Part shown: piece after piece, positions 11,219-22,770 of the stretch
How the letters are laid out: each line of letters starts with the position of its first letter
Position numbering within the stretch: the stretch's first letter is position 1
Assembly: GCA_030762935.1 (NCBI GenBank)
Contig: CM060899.1
Span: 13,747,001-13,811,000 of the forward strand
Direction: 5' to 3'
Source: Hymenopus coronatus
Taxonomy: Eukaryota > Arthropoda > Insecta > Mantodea > Hymenopodidae
Length of the DNA stretch: 64,000 nucleotides
Notes under the pieces: generated by a model
Seen by the model: only the letters and a program-made list of their open reading frames with translations
Database searches by the model: none
Told to the model about the DNA's origin: nothing
Translations under genes and position numbers: made by a program

Positions 11219-11487
11219 TTGACGCTCTTTAAGTACAGTGGTATTCAGCATCCCAATCTATATTGGGCATGAAAGACCACTTCATTTTGTTCAGAGCCTC
11301 TTTATCAGACTTGAGGTTCTTTTAAGTGCTGTAAATTTGTGATATGGTATCAACCACTTTACTTCCCTTCTGAAGGAAGCCTTGCTATGATTTTTACCCC
11401 TGAGAAGTCCATTGTCCTCTGCCTGGTTATAACTAGTGACCTTGGGTATATGAGGCTAGCATGGTAACCGCTACACCACTGAAGAAA
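11219..11487 (-). repeat. SINE family B, degenerate
   Basis: Minus-strand family B: GACGCTCTTTAA at the left, GGGCATGAAAGACC, TTGAGGTTCTTTTA, and the tRNA-like head (CCTTGGGTATATGAGG, GGTAACCGCTACACCAC) at the right. It is more diverged than the 5575-5869 copy. No clear target duplication. Confidence 0.75.
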
Positions 11488-12324
11488 ACTTCCAAAGCTA
11501 AGTGATCTAACCACCAAAAAGCTGATTTCTTGTAAAACACAAAGAACTTATTTGTGAAGAAAAAGATAAATGATATTTATTTGATAACAGCAATTTTTTA
11601 AAACATATGCGTGTATACAATTTAAATGTATTTTGTTCTTATATGCAAAACATATCAGGGTAGGGAAAGCTGAATATCATCAAATTGGTAATGTTCCAAG
11701 TCTTTGTAATACATTCTTTATAAAAGTTCTATGCCCAGAAGCTCCTTCCTTATCTTTAGGCACTTAAAATATCATTGTAGAAACCTCTATTCTCTTCATC
11801 AATATACTCAAGTATTGTTCAAAAGTCCTGCTTCTTGTTTCCAGCTAGTGATTGCACTCCTGGTAAACTTTGAAGTTGCACTTGTATGATGATTCCTTTT
11901 TTTAACAGGCATTTTTCCCATTCAATTAGTTTACTGAAACTTGTTCTTTTACATAACTACAGCAGGATTATCTTTAGATATCTTAAAACAAGAAACTTGT
12001 GTCAATATGGTCACATCATGCTTTGTTAAAATCTAAAATCCAGTGTTAAGTATGATCTTATATGCATTGCTAAAGCTATCACTCTTTAACAGTCTGCATT
12101 ACTGAACATTTAGCGTGCTCCTCAAACAGAGCAAAGTCTCTGTTTGATGATAAGAAACTGTGGCAAAATGGAAGGAACTTGTGCTTAATCACATCAAAAA
12201 TCCCTGAAGCTAGAATAAAAACATACAAAAATAGAACCATTCTGCTCTAATCTTCACAATAGATATAACCGCATTTGGTTTCCTCCCCAGCCAGATAGTC
12301 CAGCCATATGCACACAATTCTGTA

Positions 12325-12715
12325 AGAAGATGATGATAATGGTTGGTGTTTAGAGACGCTCGACTACTATGGTCATTAGCGCTCTTATAAAAACAAGGTC
12401 CAATTAGAGCACCAGAGGTAACAATCTAAAAACCAAAACAAACTAAAATGGACGGTTAGTTACACATTCCAGATAAAATACTCATGGCGAAGGCCACATA
12501 TGAACTCAAAACAAATTTTATTAAAAGGACCAAACAGGTGACTAAACTCAGCCCCTTGGTTAAAAGTCAATAGTGAGAAATAATTTAAAATGCATGAACT
12601 GTCGCTCCATTAAAAACTGTCTGGATAAAAGAAATAAAACCTAAACCTTTATTGGAAGTGTCACCTTAGATAAAAGCATTAAAACCTTCTCTACCACTCT
12701 GTGGTCAATGCCAAG
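12325..12715 (-). mobile_element. I-clade LINE 3' untranslated end
   Basis: The minus strand ends in GAGCGCTAATGACC, then TCTCTAAACACCAACC, then an ATC-rich run (CATTATCATCATC) near 12338-12325. This matches the end of the plus-strand LINE at 29.4-30.24 kb (CCCTAATGACCTCGG, CCTTAAACACCAACCATC). No coding part remains here. It abuts the Penelope fragment at 12723. Confidence 0.55.
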
Positions 12716-12722
12716 AACCTCG

Positions 12723-12975
12723 TAAGACTGAACGTCATTTGGAAACCAGAGTAAAAGAACACTTTAGGAATATTAAATACAAACAAATTGATAAATCAGC
12801 TGTAGCAGAACATTTTTTGAAATTTAATCATGAAATAAATCCAGATGTTAAATTATTAAAACACTTAAATGGACCCATAGATTTAATGGTTTGTGAGAAA
12901 ATATTTATATTAACGCATAAAAATCATGCAATGAATTTTGATATACCTCCAATTGACTCACCAAATTTGTTTTGA
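12723..12975 (+). pseudogene. Penelope-like element GIY-YIG nuclease, C-terminal fragment
   Basis: The 78-residue frame from 12739 begins METRVKEHFRN and continues KSAVAEHFLKFNHEINPDV, then EKIFIL. The preceding codons read TERHL. This is the R..EH...... KSAxAEH....NH.I core after the GIY-YIG motif of Penelope endonucleases. The YIGQT part itself is missing at the junction with the LINE 3' end, so the fragment is truncated at its 5' side. The sequence after 12975, up to about 13300, may be Penelope 3' sequence, but I cannot show it. Confidence 0.65.
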
Positions 12976-13400
12976 TTACAGTAGTTAGCAATGCATTAGT
13001 ACACACCTAGGAGCAGTAACCAAAACAGTATAAATAAACAACATCAAAAACCAGACCAAAAAGAAATTTATGTTGAGAATGCAATAGATTTATTGCGAAA
13101 CTAGTCCAAGGATTCCAAAAGGTAAGTGAAGATTTGTTGCAACTATTAATTATTATATTAATGAATCCCATAGCTGTGAGGATAGTTGATGTGGTTGTAC
13201 ATCTATGTATGATCTTGTTAGTGAAAATACCATATGTAAATCCATTCTGGTAATGCACTTTGGATAAAATCATCTTTCATTTGTTGAAATGCTTGTTGTG
13301 CTTTTCTGTGTTGCAGTGCTAGCTCAGTTTTTTCCTTTTCTGCTTCCACATAGCCTGTGTTCTTTGTTTTCAAGTGAAGTGGATCATAAGTTTCACATGT

Positions 13401-13573
13401 TTTTTATAGTGTTTAATGCCCACTTTTACTACCATGGTACTGCAGGCTGACACAGATGAGTCATAGAATGAAGATGGAGGACTGGTGGAATATGATGGTG
13501 GGGGAAGCTGGAGAATCCAGAGGAAAGCCGCCCCTGCGATGCTTTGTCCACCACAAATCCCACATGTGGTCGC
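13401..13573 (-). repeat. SINE family A, 5'-truncated, with target duplication
   Basis: Minus-strand family A body and tail (GGGCATTAAACACT near 13425-13410). The tRNA head is missing. It is flanked by AAGTTTCACATGT (13388-13400) and AAGTTTTACATGT (13574-13586), a 13-bp duplication with one mismatch. Confidence 0.8.
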
Positions 13574-13824
13574 AAGTTTTACATGTGTCTACTCGAAGTT
13601 TTCTGAAGGACAAGTTTGGCAAATATTTCAGAAAAAAACTTGGATAAAATTTCTAACTCACAACACTCTTAGGAAGCTTTGTTTTGAAGGTTTCAAGAGT
13701 AGGTTTATATTTAGCTCAGCATTCAAGTATTCTCTGTCTGATTTTTTACACTTATGACTTTCTTTTCTTGAGAAGCTATTAATGTATCTTTTAAGCATAT
13801 CCGTATCATAAAAGGTGTATTTTA

Positions 13825-14177
13825 ACTTCTTAAACCCCCACACTTATCTATAAATACTGTGTAACCTATTTTCTTTCCCTTATAAGTGTAGTTATCTTCT
13901 GTGGACTGACTGAAAATATTTTCTAGCTCCATAAAAGTATTTTTACATACTTTTTTGAAATTTCCATAGTCATCAGGAGCAGAAAAGCTTATGTTATTTT
14001 GCCTCCTGATTTCCATTAGACTCACATTGGTACCATAATGTCTCTGCACTGGAAAATTGTGCATCAGCCCCATAAAATAAATTCCTAGCTCATTACGGTC
14101 CAGGTTATGAAATGTCTCAAACAGTTTCTTCTTCATATTTGTTACTATATTACAGTTGTTCTTGCATTTACAGTTAC
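13825..14177 (-). pseudogene. Possible exon of a transposase-like protein (cysteine-rich N-terminal region)
   Basis: On the minus strand an acceptor TTTTTTATATTTCAG ends at 14178. The following frame opens NCKCKNNCNIVTNMKKKLFE, goes on FHNLDRNELGIYFMGLMH, and later FKKVCKNTFMELENIFSQ. The C-x-C-x3-C opening, a helical ~70-residue segment and a later VCKxTF motif resemble an uncharacterised, transposase-associated protein family common in insects (from memory, not checked). The frame runs to a stop at about 13822 with no clear donor and no catalytic part, so it is a fragment or an unusual terminal exon. It is in phase with the candidate exon 14423-14323 but not with gene A exon 1, although it lies in gene A's intron on the same strand. 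Confidence 0.4.
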
Positions 14178-14322
14178 CTGAAATATAAAAAAGTTATTGT
14201 AGTTCTATTTATAAGGTTCATAACACCTGCAATGTCAGCTATTAAAACATATAGTAGAACAAAATCCCCAGTCCCTGTCATTCATTCTGATTTTCTGAGT
14301 AGTGTGTGGTTTTTCACTAAAC

Positions 14323-14423
14323 CTTGCCTCACACTATATAATTGATTTGATTTAGATTTTTTATCATTACAAAAAGCATTTGAAGTAGAATCTGAAGTCC
14401 AATTTTCATTTGCATTCATCTGG
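14323..14423 (-). pseudogene. Candidate upstream exon for the 14177-13825 fragment
   Basis: Acceptor TTTTTGTTTAG ends at 14424. The exon reads QMNANENWTSDSTSNAF and ends SVRQ plus one base at 14323, before a weak donor GTTTAG. One leftover base joins in phase to GT|AAC at 14177, restoring a Gly codon across a 145-nt intron. The exon itself has no recognisable domain, and the weak donor keeps this tentative. Confidence 0.3.
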
Positions 14424-15143
14424 CTAAACAAAAAGTAACACCAATAATGATACACAATGATATTCCTTAACTTTTCCTCCTTGTGGCACACAGATCAACT
14501 AGCACAGCATGGCTTACAGAATGTGCCATCTGTCTTTGCTTACTAAAACTATGAAGAAGCTGATTAGAACTTGCATAAAATCTCATAGCATTGTACTGAC
14601 ATTGGAACAGATATCAGTTTGATGGAAAAAACTAAAATTTTCATTTTTGGGCACTTATATCTATTATACTTGCAACTCTCTGGTGGTGTTTGCAGTTACC
14701 CTGCTGAAGTACCTAACTAGCCAAAGAGAGCATTTATCATCCTCCTAGTTGTTATCAACATTATCATGATCATCATCATTGCAATTCTGCAATAATTGCG
14801 CCATTCTAGGCAACTTAGCATTGCAGATGAACAACTGTGATACATTAACATTTTTATATTTTCTCCCATTACATTATTGTTTATTTTCTCAAAATTATAT
14901 GTTCAATATAATAAATTTCTTGGATTGTTATTTTCAAAACTGAGCTAAACAAAAAACTGCTAACTAAAGCCACAGCCCAGACAAATGCAAACATGCAGCT
15001 AAGTTATACAGAAGCATAATCTGTACTGCATTATTAAGAAAGGATATAATTTGTTTTTTACTTGGAAAATTTAGTCTTGTGCTATAAGTAGGGCACAGCA
15101 TTTAAAAAATTTAACACCTGTGAGACTATGGGCTTTTTATTAT

Positions 15144-15305
15144 CAAATAAGTCTAGTGCCAGTCAATATGAAGATAAACACAAAATGTTAACTGTTGCAA
15201 AACTAGCAGTTTTGTAACTGCAAATAAGTCCAGTACCAGTTTAGTTGATGAGAAACAGAAAATATTAGCACTTGGAGAACCGGCAGTTCTGTACTAGCTA
15301 ATAAA
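15144..15305. repeat. Imperfect direct duplication of about 80 bp
   Basis: Two adjacent segments start CAAATAAGTC(T/C)AGT(G/A)CCAGT (near 15144 and 15222) and share the order AGATAAACACAAAAT / GAGAAACAGAAAAT and then GCAGTTTTGTA / GCAGTTCTGTA. It is an old tandem duplication of unknown nature. Confidence 0.6.
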
Positions 15306-15905
15306 TCAGGTACTGCTGATTTTGAATAATTTCATGAACATTTTTGCATTTTTTTTCAATATCTGTAACCTTTAATAAATGTTTCATAATGTTTTTGTTA
15401 ATAAATGATAACCCTATTCTAAAATGAGTTGAAGATATTTTTTAATCAGAAATGGTACCACTAACTGTATCTGCCAATGCTGATACTGTAATTTCATTTT
15501 TATTTTTAATCATAATTTTGGATTTAACAATTCGTTTACTCTCTTTTCATTTTTACCCTCACCATCACTTTTATCTGTAATATAGGGAGATAATTTTGTT
15601 CCCATTCTCATTGTCAATTACATCCTCATCTTTTTCAGATATCTAAAAAGGTTTCTCCCCTCTAGTTGATTATTGTTCAGACATTTTTAAGTATGACAAT
15701 ATTTCATATCTTTCAGATGCATTACAGAAAAAATACATCTCAAATAAATTATTTAATGCAATATTAGTCTTCATCCCTTATTAGTCAAACATGATATGAG
15801 GATAAACAACAGTAAATGCATCTTGAGTAAGCTGGAGAAACAATAAATCACTAATTTTTATTTACAGAGCAACAATACAAGGATTATGTTTAACACTGAA
15901 AAGGA

Positions 15906-16158
15906 ATTTTTTTTGTTTGATAGTGTTTAAGCCCACCATTATTATTATGGCAACACAAGAGGTGAACTGATAATACATGGAATGAAGATGAAGGACCAGT
16001 GGAACGCAATGACTGGGGAAATTGGAGAACCCAGAGAAAACCTGCCCCTACACAGCTTTGTCTACCACAAATCCAACATGTGGTTATCTGGGATCGAACG
16101 CTGGCCTTCATAGTGAGAGGCAAGTGGTCTAACCACTGAATCAGAGCACAGCCACAAG
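15906..16158 (-). repeat. SINE family A
   Basis: Nearly complete minus-strand family A. Poly(T) near 15907-15914, body, and tRNA-like head with box B (GGTCGAACGCTGG region on plus) ending near 16150. Target duplication not clear. Confidence 0.75.
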
Positions 16159-16709
16159 AAAGACTGAATGTTATTTGCAAAACTTATTGGTCTTGAACAA
16201 TGTTTTAAAGGGGTCTACAATTACTAAATCCACGGGAATTCATAAAGTTTCACTTCATTGGGTTTAATAGTATGTGATATAAATAATAGATTCTGATTAT
16301 CCATTGGTGATTATCTGTTTTGCAGATTAGTATCTATGGTTACTTTGTAAGTTTTTTAAATTCCTTTTTCCAGATCTTATAATGGACATTCCAAGGATTT
16401 TCTATGTATCTTAATATTGTACTGTAACTTGGAAAGGATTATAGTGATAAAGAACTGTTGATGTGTTCATAGGATAATAAGAATAATTCACAAGGATAGG
16501 TGATGATGATCTCATGAAGCTTATTCATCAGTCAACACCTCTTGGATGGTCACAATTTGCAAGATTATCTCTAGTAATTCCATGCTGTCTGACTAATTAA
16601 GGCTTGCTAAATATCCTTCTGTTTATAGACTTTCTCTTTAAGATCTAATAGATTTTACAACTCGGTATATAAATAGAATAGACTATATCTATAGATTTTG
16701 TGAACTATA

Positions 16710-17344
16710 CAAGGTCTGTTCAAAAAATTCCAGAATTTTGGCCAAAACATTTTCTATGCTTATCTTTTACTTAATGTGCATGGTCTCCTTTGAACTACTC
16801 TCCTCCACAATTGATACACCACTCTATATGCCATTTCCACTTCCAGAAGCAGTCTTGATACACCTCTTTCTGGATCATGTGAACCGCTGTTTGCAAATTT
16901 TCTTTTGTCCCATCTATTCGTTGCAAGGCTTCATCCTTTCAACAGGGTTTTCAACTTTGGAAATAAAGAAAAAGGTCTGCATGGGCCAGGCCTGGAGAGT
17001 ATGAATAGTGAGACAGCACAGTGATATAGCTTTTTGTGCAATAGTCACGCATTGACAGCAATGAATGTGCAGGAGTGTTATTGTTTTGCCTTCTCACATT
17101 TTCTTACAGGCATTGCAACATATCCCAATAGTACCATTGATTAACAGTTTGTTCCTGTGGCACGACTTCATAATGAACTTAATTCTTCAAAGTCAAAGAA
17201 AACCTAAAGCATGACTTTGACATTTAACCTGACAAACTTTATTTGGTCTTGAAGAACCTTCCTTACCTGACCTACTGTGAAGACTGAACCTTGGTCTCAA
17301 CATCATCACTGTATACTCATGTCTCATCACCAGTTATGATTCTC
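16710..17344 (-). mobile_element. Degenerate mariner, 3' part, broken by a piggyBac-like insertion
   Basis: The left end (3' end on minus) is CAAGGTCTGTTCAAAAAATT from 16710, after TA (16708-16709), a mariner-type terminus. Minus-strand reading from 17344 gives ITGDETWVYS-like sequence with a stop, then DVETKVQSS and a decayed remainder including QTFFFISKVENPVERMKP. The piggyBac-like element begins at 17349 directly after TTAA (17345-17348), inside this mariner. I could not recognise the N-terminal part on the far side of that insertion. Confidence 0.6.
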
Positions 17345-17348
17345 TTAA

Positions 17349-18284
17349 CCCTTTTAGTGCCAGCCTGAATAGCAAAGTACTGTCTAAAAAGTGGCAAGCA
17401 ATTTTAGAGGGAATCCATGGTTTTAAATTATTAGTAATAAATGAGTACCAAACGATATACAGAGCTGAATCTTTTTTTCATTTTTAGTAAACTATTTTGT
17501 CTACTGTACAATATACATTAAATGTATGGGTAGTCTCTTCAATATTTTTAAAAATTTGAAAACAAAGGACATTTTGAAAATGAAATTAAAAATCCCAAAG
17601 TAAACAATAATTAGGCATTCAAAACCTCACCGCATTGCTTTGGTCCAATGTTTTATTTTAAAAAAATACATAAAACGAATTCACCTAACCTGAAATTGGA
17701 AAAAACTCACCAAAAACACACAAATATAAGCATAATGCTACTATTAATTAATGCCATATAGCAATAGGCTACAAATGTAATATAGACTGCTATACAATTT
17801 AGAGTTTGTTGTGTAGTTGAACAGTTGATTCCCATTGTATTTGTCATCCAGTTAAGCTTCAGTAAATCCATTTTGATAAGTACACTGATTATTTGCCTAT
17901 GTACAAGGTCATTGCTGAAACTAGAGTATGTCTTCCTCTCTTACATTGATGTCATCAAGTTTTTCAACAAGGTCTGAAAATTCAAAACCACTCACTTTCT
18001 TCTAATACATCCTCAACTGAAGCTCTTACTTTCTCTAGATGATGCCATGTTTCCACCAGGATAAACAAACACTGGTAAGAGAAATTAAATTTGGAGCTAA
18101 TTTAATGCCCTGGAGTGAAGACAAGGTCGTAAATACTCCAATTCTATGGTCATGACGTAGAAAATACAGACCCTTCAGCTGTAAAGAGTTAAAATGTATG
18201 AAAATGGCATTAAAGCTAAATTGTGATTGGCAATTTTTGCAAAATTTTTGGATCACGATTAGATTGTGATTAACACTACAAGGG
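17349..18284 (+). mobile_element. Non-autonomous piggyBac-like element (936 bp) flanked by TTAA
   Basis: Starts CCCTTTTAGTGCC after TTAA (17345-17348) and ends with the complement-like AACACTACAAGGG before TTAA (18285-18288). TTAA duplication and CCC-starting short terminal repeats are piggyBac hallmarks. Its interior is similar, in inverse orientation, to 22771-23800. A minus-strand stretch near 18030-17930 (DVLEESEWF-like) may be a relic of the acidic N-terminus of a piggyBac transposase, but no catalytic region is present. Confidence 0.7.
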
Positions 18285-18724
18285 TTAAGGAACATCTTAT
18301 TTTTGCAATTCTAAAGCTTTTTTTCAGATTGCAGAGGAATATTTCAGAGGTTGGCTATGTTGGTAGAAATTATGAGCGATTGGTGCTTTGCAAGATATAA
18401 TACAGGTTGCAGTCACATGTTGCTTCTGTTGGCCTGTGCACTGGCAAAACTTCAGGTTTAGAAACATTTCTAATGTCACATGTAAAGTATTCCCAAGAGT
18501 TACTGCAGATAAAGCAAAACAGTTCATCCAAAACAGATCATAATCTGTATCGACTAATCGGAGATATATATGTATACATTAACATACTTAAAATGCAGAA
18601 ATTGCTGTTTAACTCATTTTTAGAATCTATTTCAGAAGCATCTGTTTCCAATATATTTTGCATATGAGATACTTCTGTTTTTTTTTGTTTTTTTTTTTCT
18701 TAACAATATTTCATAATTTCATAA

Positions 18725-19595
18725 CAAAAGGTTCAAAAAATTCCTAATTTTGGATTCGAAAGAAATGTGGTTGACATCCCTGCACACGCCTGTGTTTAAT
18801 GTGTAACTGTCAGAAGTTTCATTATTCTAATTATCTTAGCTCAGTGCTGTATTGGGTAGAATGCTGAATCACAATTTGGGAGTTTTGAAATGGCAGAGTT
18901 AGAGGAGCAATGTGTCTGCATTAAATTTTGTGTGAAACTCAAGAAAACCATTACAGACACAAAACATTATGTAAGAAACCTTCAGTTTTTTTTTTTTTTA
19001 TATTTATTTATGGACGTTCTTTAACTGCTGTGGTTCTCAAAATCCCATTCTACACTGGGCATGAAAGACAGTTTAATTTTGCTCAGAGGCTTCTCTATCA
19101 GGCTTGAGGTTCTTTTATGTGCTGTAAATCTATGATACGGGACCAACAGCTTTACTTCCCTTCTGAAGGAAGCCATGCTAATGATTTTTACGCCCCAAAA
19201 AATCCATCATCCTCCGCCAGGTTCGAACACCTCAACTTTGGGTATACAAAGTTAACATGGTAACCATTACACCACAGAGGGCAACGAGAAGCTTTTGATG
19301 ATGAGTGCTTAAGTTATACTTGGTGTTACAAATGTTCACATGGTTTAAAAATTGTGGGCAGAGGTTAAAGATGACCTGCGTTTAGGATGCCCTTTGACTC
19401 TACCAGCGACTCTCATGTCAGGAATGTTAACGAAATTGTGTGTGCCAATCAAAGATTGACTGTCCAGAGATTGCAAAAGAATGTAATATTTCAGTAGGAT
19501 CATATCATAAAATCCTGACATGTTGCATTGTGTTGCCACAGAGTTTGTCCCATAGCTCATGAGACAAGACTGAAAAGACCATTTGCACAACCAGC
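18725..19595 (+). mobile_element. Degenerate mariner, 5' part, split by a SINE family B insertion
   Basis: The left end AAGGTTCAAAAAATTCC resembles the terminus at 16710. At 18892 an ATG opens MAELEEQCVCIKFCVKLKKT, a mariner transposase N-terminus, reaching YVRNLQ at 18987. A minus-strand SINE B then intervenes, after which the frame resumes EAFDDECLSYTWCYKCSHG, later DSTSDSHVRNVNEIVCANQR and LTVQRLQKNVIFQ. Stops and frameshifts occur in the second half. The part after 19595 is not recognisable. Confidence 0.65.
18988..19287 (-). repeat. SINE family B inserted into a mariner
   Basis: Poly(T) at 18987-19000, then the minus-strand family B body and its tRNA-like head ending at CACCACAGAGGGC near 19283. 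The mariner reading frame continues on both sides, which proves the insertion. Confidence 0.8.
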
Positions 19596-19608
19596 TGTAT
19601 AGCACCAT

Positions 19609-19661
19609 TGCTTGTGGTGCCATAAGTAGTAAAAGCGGGCATTAAATACAATCAAACCAAA
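19609..19661 (+). repeat. SINE family A 3' end (53 bp) with a perfect 13-bp target duplication
   Basis: Only the last ~50 bp of family A are present (GTGGTGCCATAAGTAGTAAA, then GGGCATTAAATAC). TGTATAGCACCAT occurs on both sides (19596-19608 and 19662-19674). Confidence 0.9.
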
Positions 19662-20363
19662 TGTATAGCACCATCTAGAAGTGATTACAACTAGTCATTT
19701 TAAAGTCCTGACCATACTTTCCTTTGGTTTCTACTTGTTTTACAAATGTAGGGATGCGAACGAAGAGAATTTATTATAGTGTGAAAGGGAATGTTGTATG
19801 TTACTGGAGATTTTCTTACAGATTCTAATAGTTTTAGAAATGGCTTCTTCAATTAATAAGGCAGATCTTTCAGTTTACCTTAATGGTTTGGGGGCCTGTC
19901 TTCCTGCTTTCAATTATCATTTGATTAGAGTCTCTGAGAACAAGAATGTTGTGTTCTGAAAGCAATGGTCTTGCAACCCATTAAGAGATGGGACCATGCA
20001 TATTCCGAGTTTTGCTACAGGTAGGAGAAGAGAAAGTTAAAATAGAGCCAAATTCTTGTGACTTTTGTTATAATAACTTTTTTTTTTTTTTTACAAGTGA
20101 ACATAAAAAAGTCACAAGTTTGTGTGCAAAGGAATGTGGTTCAAGGGGGGCAAAAGCTGGCAAATCCTTTCCCTCATAAACTGCTTTGCATACAAGCAGT
20201 CATTAGAGGTAGAAAGTAATTGAGTGTTTGGCTGGAGACCAATATCTGGACAGTATCTGATTGGTTTGGTTATTGTTGCAAAGTACGCATGGCCTATAAT
20301 GATACAAATACACTTCCAGAGGGAAAATAGCAGGTTCCAATCTCATCGTACAAATTGATGAAT

Positions 20364-20646
20364 AGGCCATACTGCGACTGAGAGGTTAAACCGCTCACCT
20401 CTTATCTAGATGGCCCGGGTTCGATCCCAAGCAAATGTATGCGAGATTTGTGGTGGACAAAGCAGTGTAGGGCTAGGTTTTCTCTGGGTTCTCTCATTTC
20501 CCATGCCATTGCATTTCACCAGTGATCCATCTTCACTTCAGTGACATCTAATTTTTGATAAAAGGAGAAGAGTGGGCATGTTGCTCCAGCATCTTCTCGA
20601 CTGCAGTGCCACAAGTAGTAAAAGTGAGCATTAAACATTACTAAAC
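20364..20646 (+). repeat. SINE family A, near full length
   Basis: Plus-strand copy with head (ACTGAGAGGTTAAACCGC), box B GGGTTCGATCCCAAGC, GATTTGTGGTGGACAAAGC, and tail AGTAGTAAAAGTGAGCATTA. An extra ~40 bp sits in its 3' third. Confidence 0.8.
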
Positions 20647-20811
20647 AAAAATTATGAACGTAAATTAGGACTATGAAAATTCCCTCAGGGGCGCATAATA
20701 GAGAGGAATTGGATCCTTGGGATGATAGAGGTATAAACAAAGGTACAGATTATGATATGGCTAAATAATAATAGGGATACAAATGGGCTCTAAAAAAACT
20801 GGAAATGGTAT

Positions 20812-21090
20812 GTTGTTTATGGATGCTCTTTAACAACTGTGGTTCTCAGCATCCCATTTTAATTTGGGCGTGAAAAACCAATTAATTTTGATCAGAGACC
20901 TTTCTATCAGGCTTGAGGTTCTTTTACATGCCGTAAATCTATGATATGGGACCCACGGGTTTACTTCCCTTTCGAAGGAACCCATGCTAAGGATTTTTAC
21001 ACCCGAAAAAATCCATCGTTCTCCACCAGGTTTGAATTCACAGCCTTGAGTATATGAAATTAGCATGGTAACCATTACGCCACGGAGGGC
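20812..21090 (-). repeat. SINE family B
   Basis: Minus-strand family B from TTTATGGATGCTCTTTAAC to the tRNA-like head ending CATTACGCCACGGAGGGC. Well preserved; the short AAATATG-like flanks are not a convincing duplication. Confidence 0.8.
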
Positions 21091-21635
21091 AAAAAATATG
21101 CTCTACAATTTAATTGTAAAGCACATAGAATTCACCAGCACAATGCATTTTTCTGGAAGGGCTATTATGGATTAGCTGCTACAAGATTTGCTGGCCACCT
21201 GGCAGTTAATCATTCTGTGCATACTGTAGATACAGTGACAATTGTGCACATCAATAATATTGAATTTTGCTGGCGAGCTTTGTGGCACCACCTATTAGAT
21301 GTTTACATCTGTAATTATGGCATACTAATACCAAAAATATTTAGTAGACACTTTTTAAGGAACCTGAGGAAGACATTAGGCAGGTGTACCCTGTGGCAAA
21401 GAGATTATGTTTAGGCTAGGCTTAGTTAACAAGAGACTTAAGCGTTTACTGTGCATAGCTAGTAATTTAGAGACAGTGTTTATGACTATATAGTTAATGC
21501 ATTAGCGAGTCATTATAATTTAGAGACAAACAGTATATCTAGTGTAATTTACCAAGTATAAAACACTGTTAGCTGCTTTGTGTTATGTGATTTAAAATGA
21601 ATACTTTGGCTGTACTACATTCTTCAGAATGGCTA

Positions 21636-21875
21636 CTTTCTTTTTTTTTTGGATAGTATTCAATGCCCGCTTTTAGTATCTGTGGTACTGTAGGAAGGAT
21701 ACATGGAAGGAAGATTGAGCACCAGTGGAAGGTGATGGGGGAAACCGCAGAACCTGGAGAAAACCTGCCCCTGTGCCACTTAGTCAACCACAAATATCAC
21801 ATGCAATCGCTTGGGATCAAACCCAGGCCACCTATGTGAGAGGTGAGTGGTCTAACCACTTGGCCATGGTGCAGC
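21636..21875 (-). repeat. SINE family A with 11-bp target duplication
   Basis: Full-length minus-strand family A with poly(T) at its left end and the head at the right. CAGAATGGCTA flanks it (21625-21635 and 21876-21886). Confidence 0.9.
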
Positions 21876-22770
21876 CAGAATGGCTAATTATGCTGTAAGT
21901 AAATAAATAATTATAAACCTTAATGTACATTAAGAAAACGTTCTCCAGTAAGAAATCATAATAAAAAGTTATCTTAATCCACATTACTCAAAAGTGAAGC
22001 TGTATTTTGAAAAAATATTCCACTCACATTGGGCTTACAAAAAATCCCACATCACATGTTAGAAAGAAGAGCCACAGTCTTCCCCTTCAATACTGTAGAT
22101 AATTGAGAGTCTATCATACAAAATTAAAGATTTATAGCAGTTACATTCTTGTTCACTTATAAATAACAACAGCATGTTGTTATTTAAGTGTTCTCTGGGA
22201 ACATGAATATTAATAGTTAAAGTTTTTCTTACCTTGGCTATTGATAGAGCTCAATAAGTTGAACATAACTCTTGTCGGGAGTAAATCTGGTAGGATAAAA
22301 GGACTACATTTGTTCTCAGTAAATACAGAAACTGGGATTACAGTCACTGAATTTGTGACAGAACAATTCACAATATACTCAAAGAATATATGGGCAATCC
22401 TAAACTCAAAACCATGGCTTCCTTGATTTATTACAGCACTCAGTATCTCCTTTTTTTATGTTTGCATAAACAAATCACAGCTATTCTCTATTTCTGCTGA
22501 ATGTAATTTCCATATTCATTTAAATTTGTGTCACATAATTCTTATTGCTAAACTTGGTTTTGTGGTTCCTATTGTTTGTTTTGTTATTAAGAGTAACTTG
22601 CATCCATCCCTCAAGTTCACCTTGGTTAGACTGTCTTAAGCTTTGTTTGTTACTCTGACTTTCAAATCTAGCATGCGTTTGCCATTTTCAAAATCCTTTC
22701 TGTGATTGGCTCATTTAAAATGAGTTGTGTTACACCATTTTCAGGATATTTTCACTCCACTCATCTATAA

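Noticed and set aside
13007..13273. 88-residue minus-strand frame
   Set aside because: Lies downstream of a Penelope fragment; no domain or splice context.
22231..22284. Candidate minus-strand exon (acceptor TATCCTACCAG, donor AAG|GTAAGA)
   Set aside because: Only open in a phase that does not fit gene A exon 1 or exon 2; no homologous exon in gene B.
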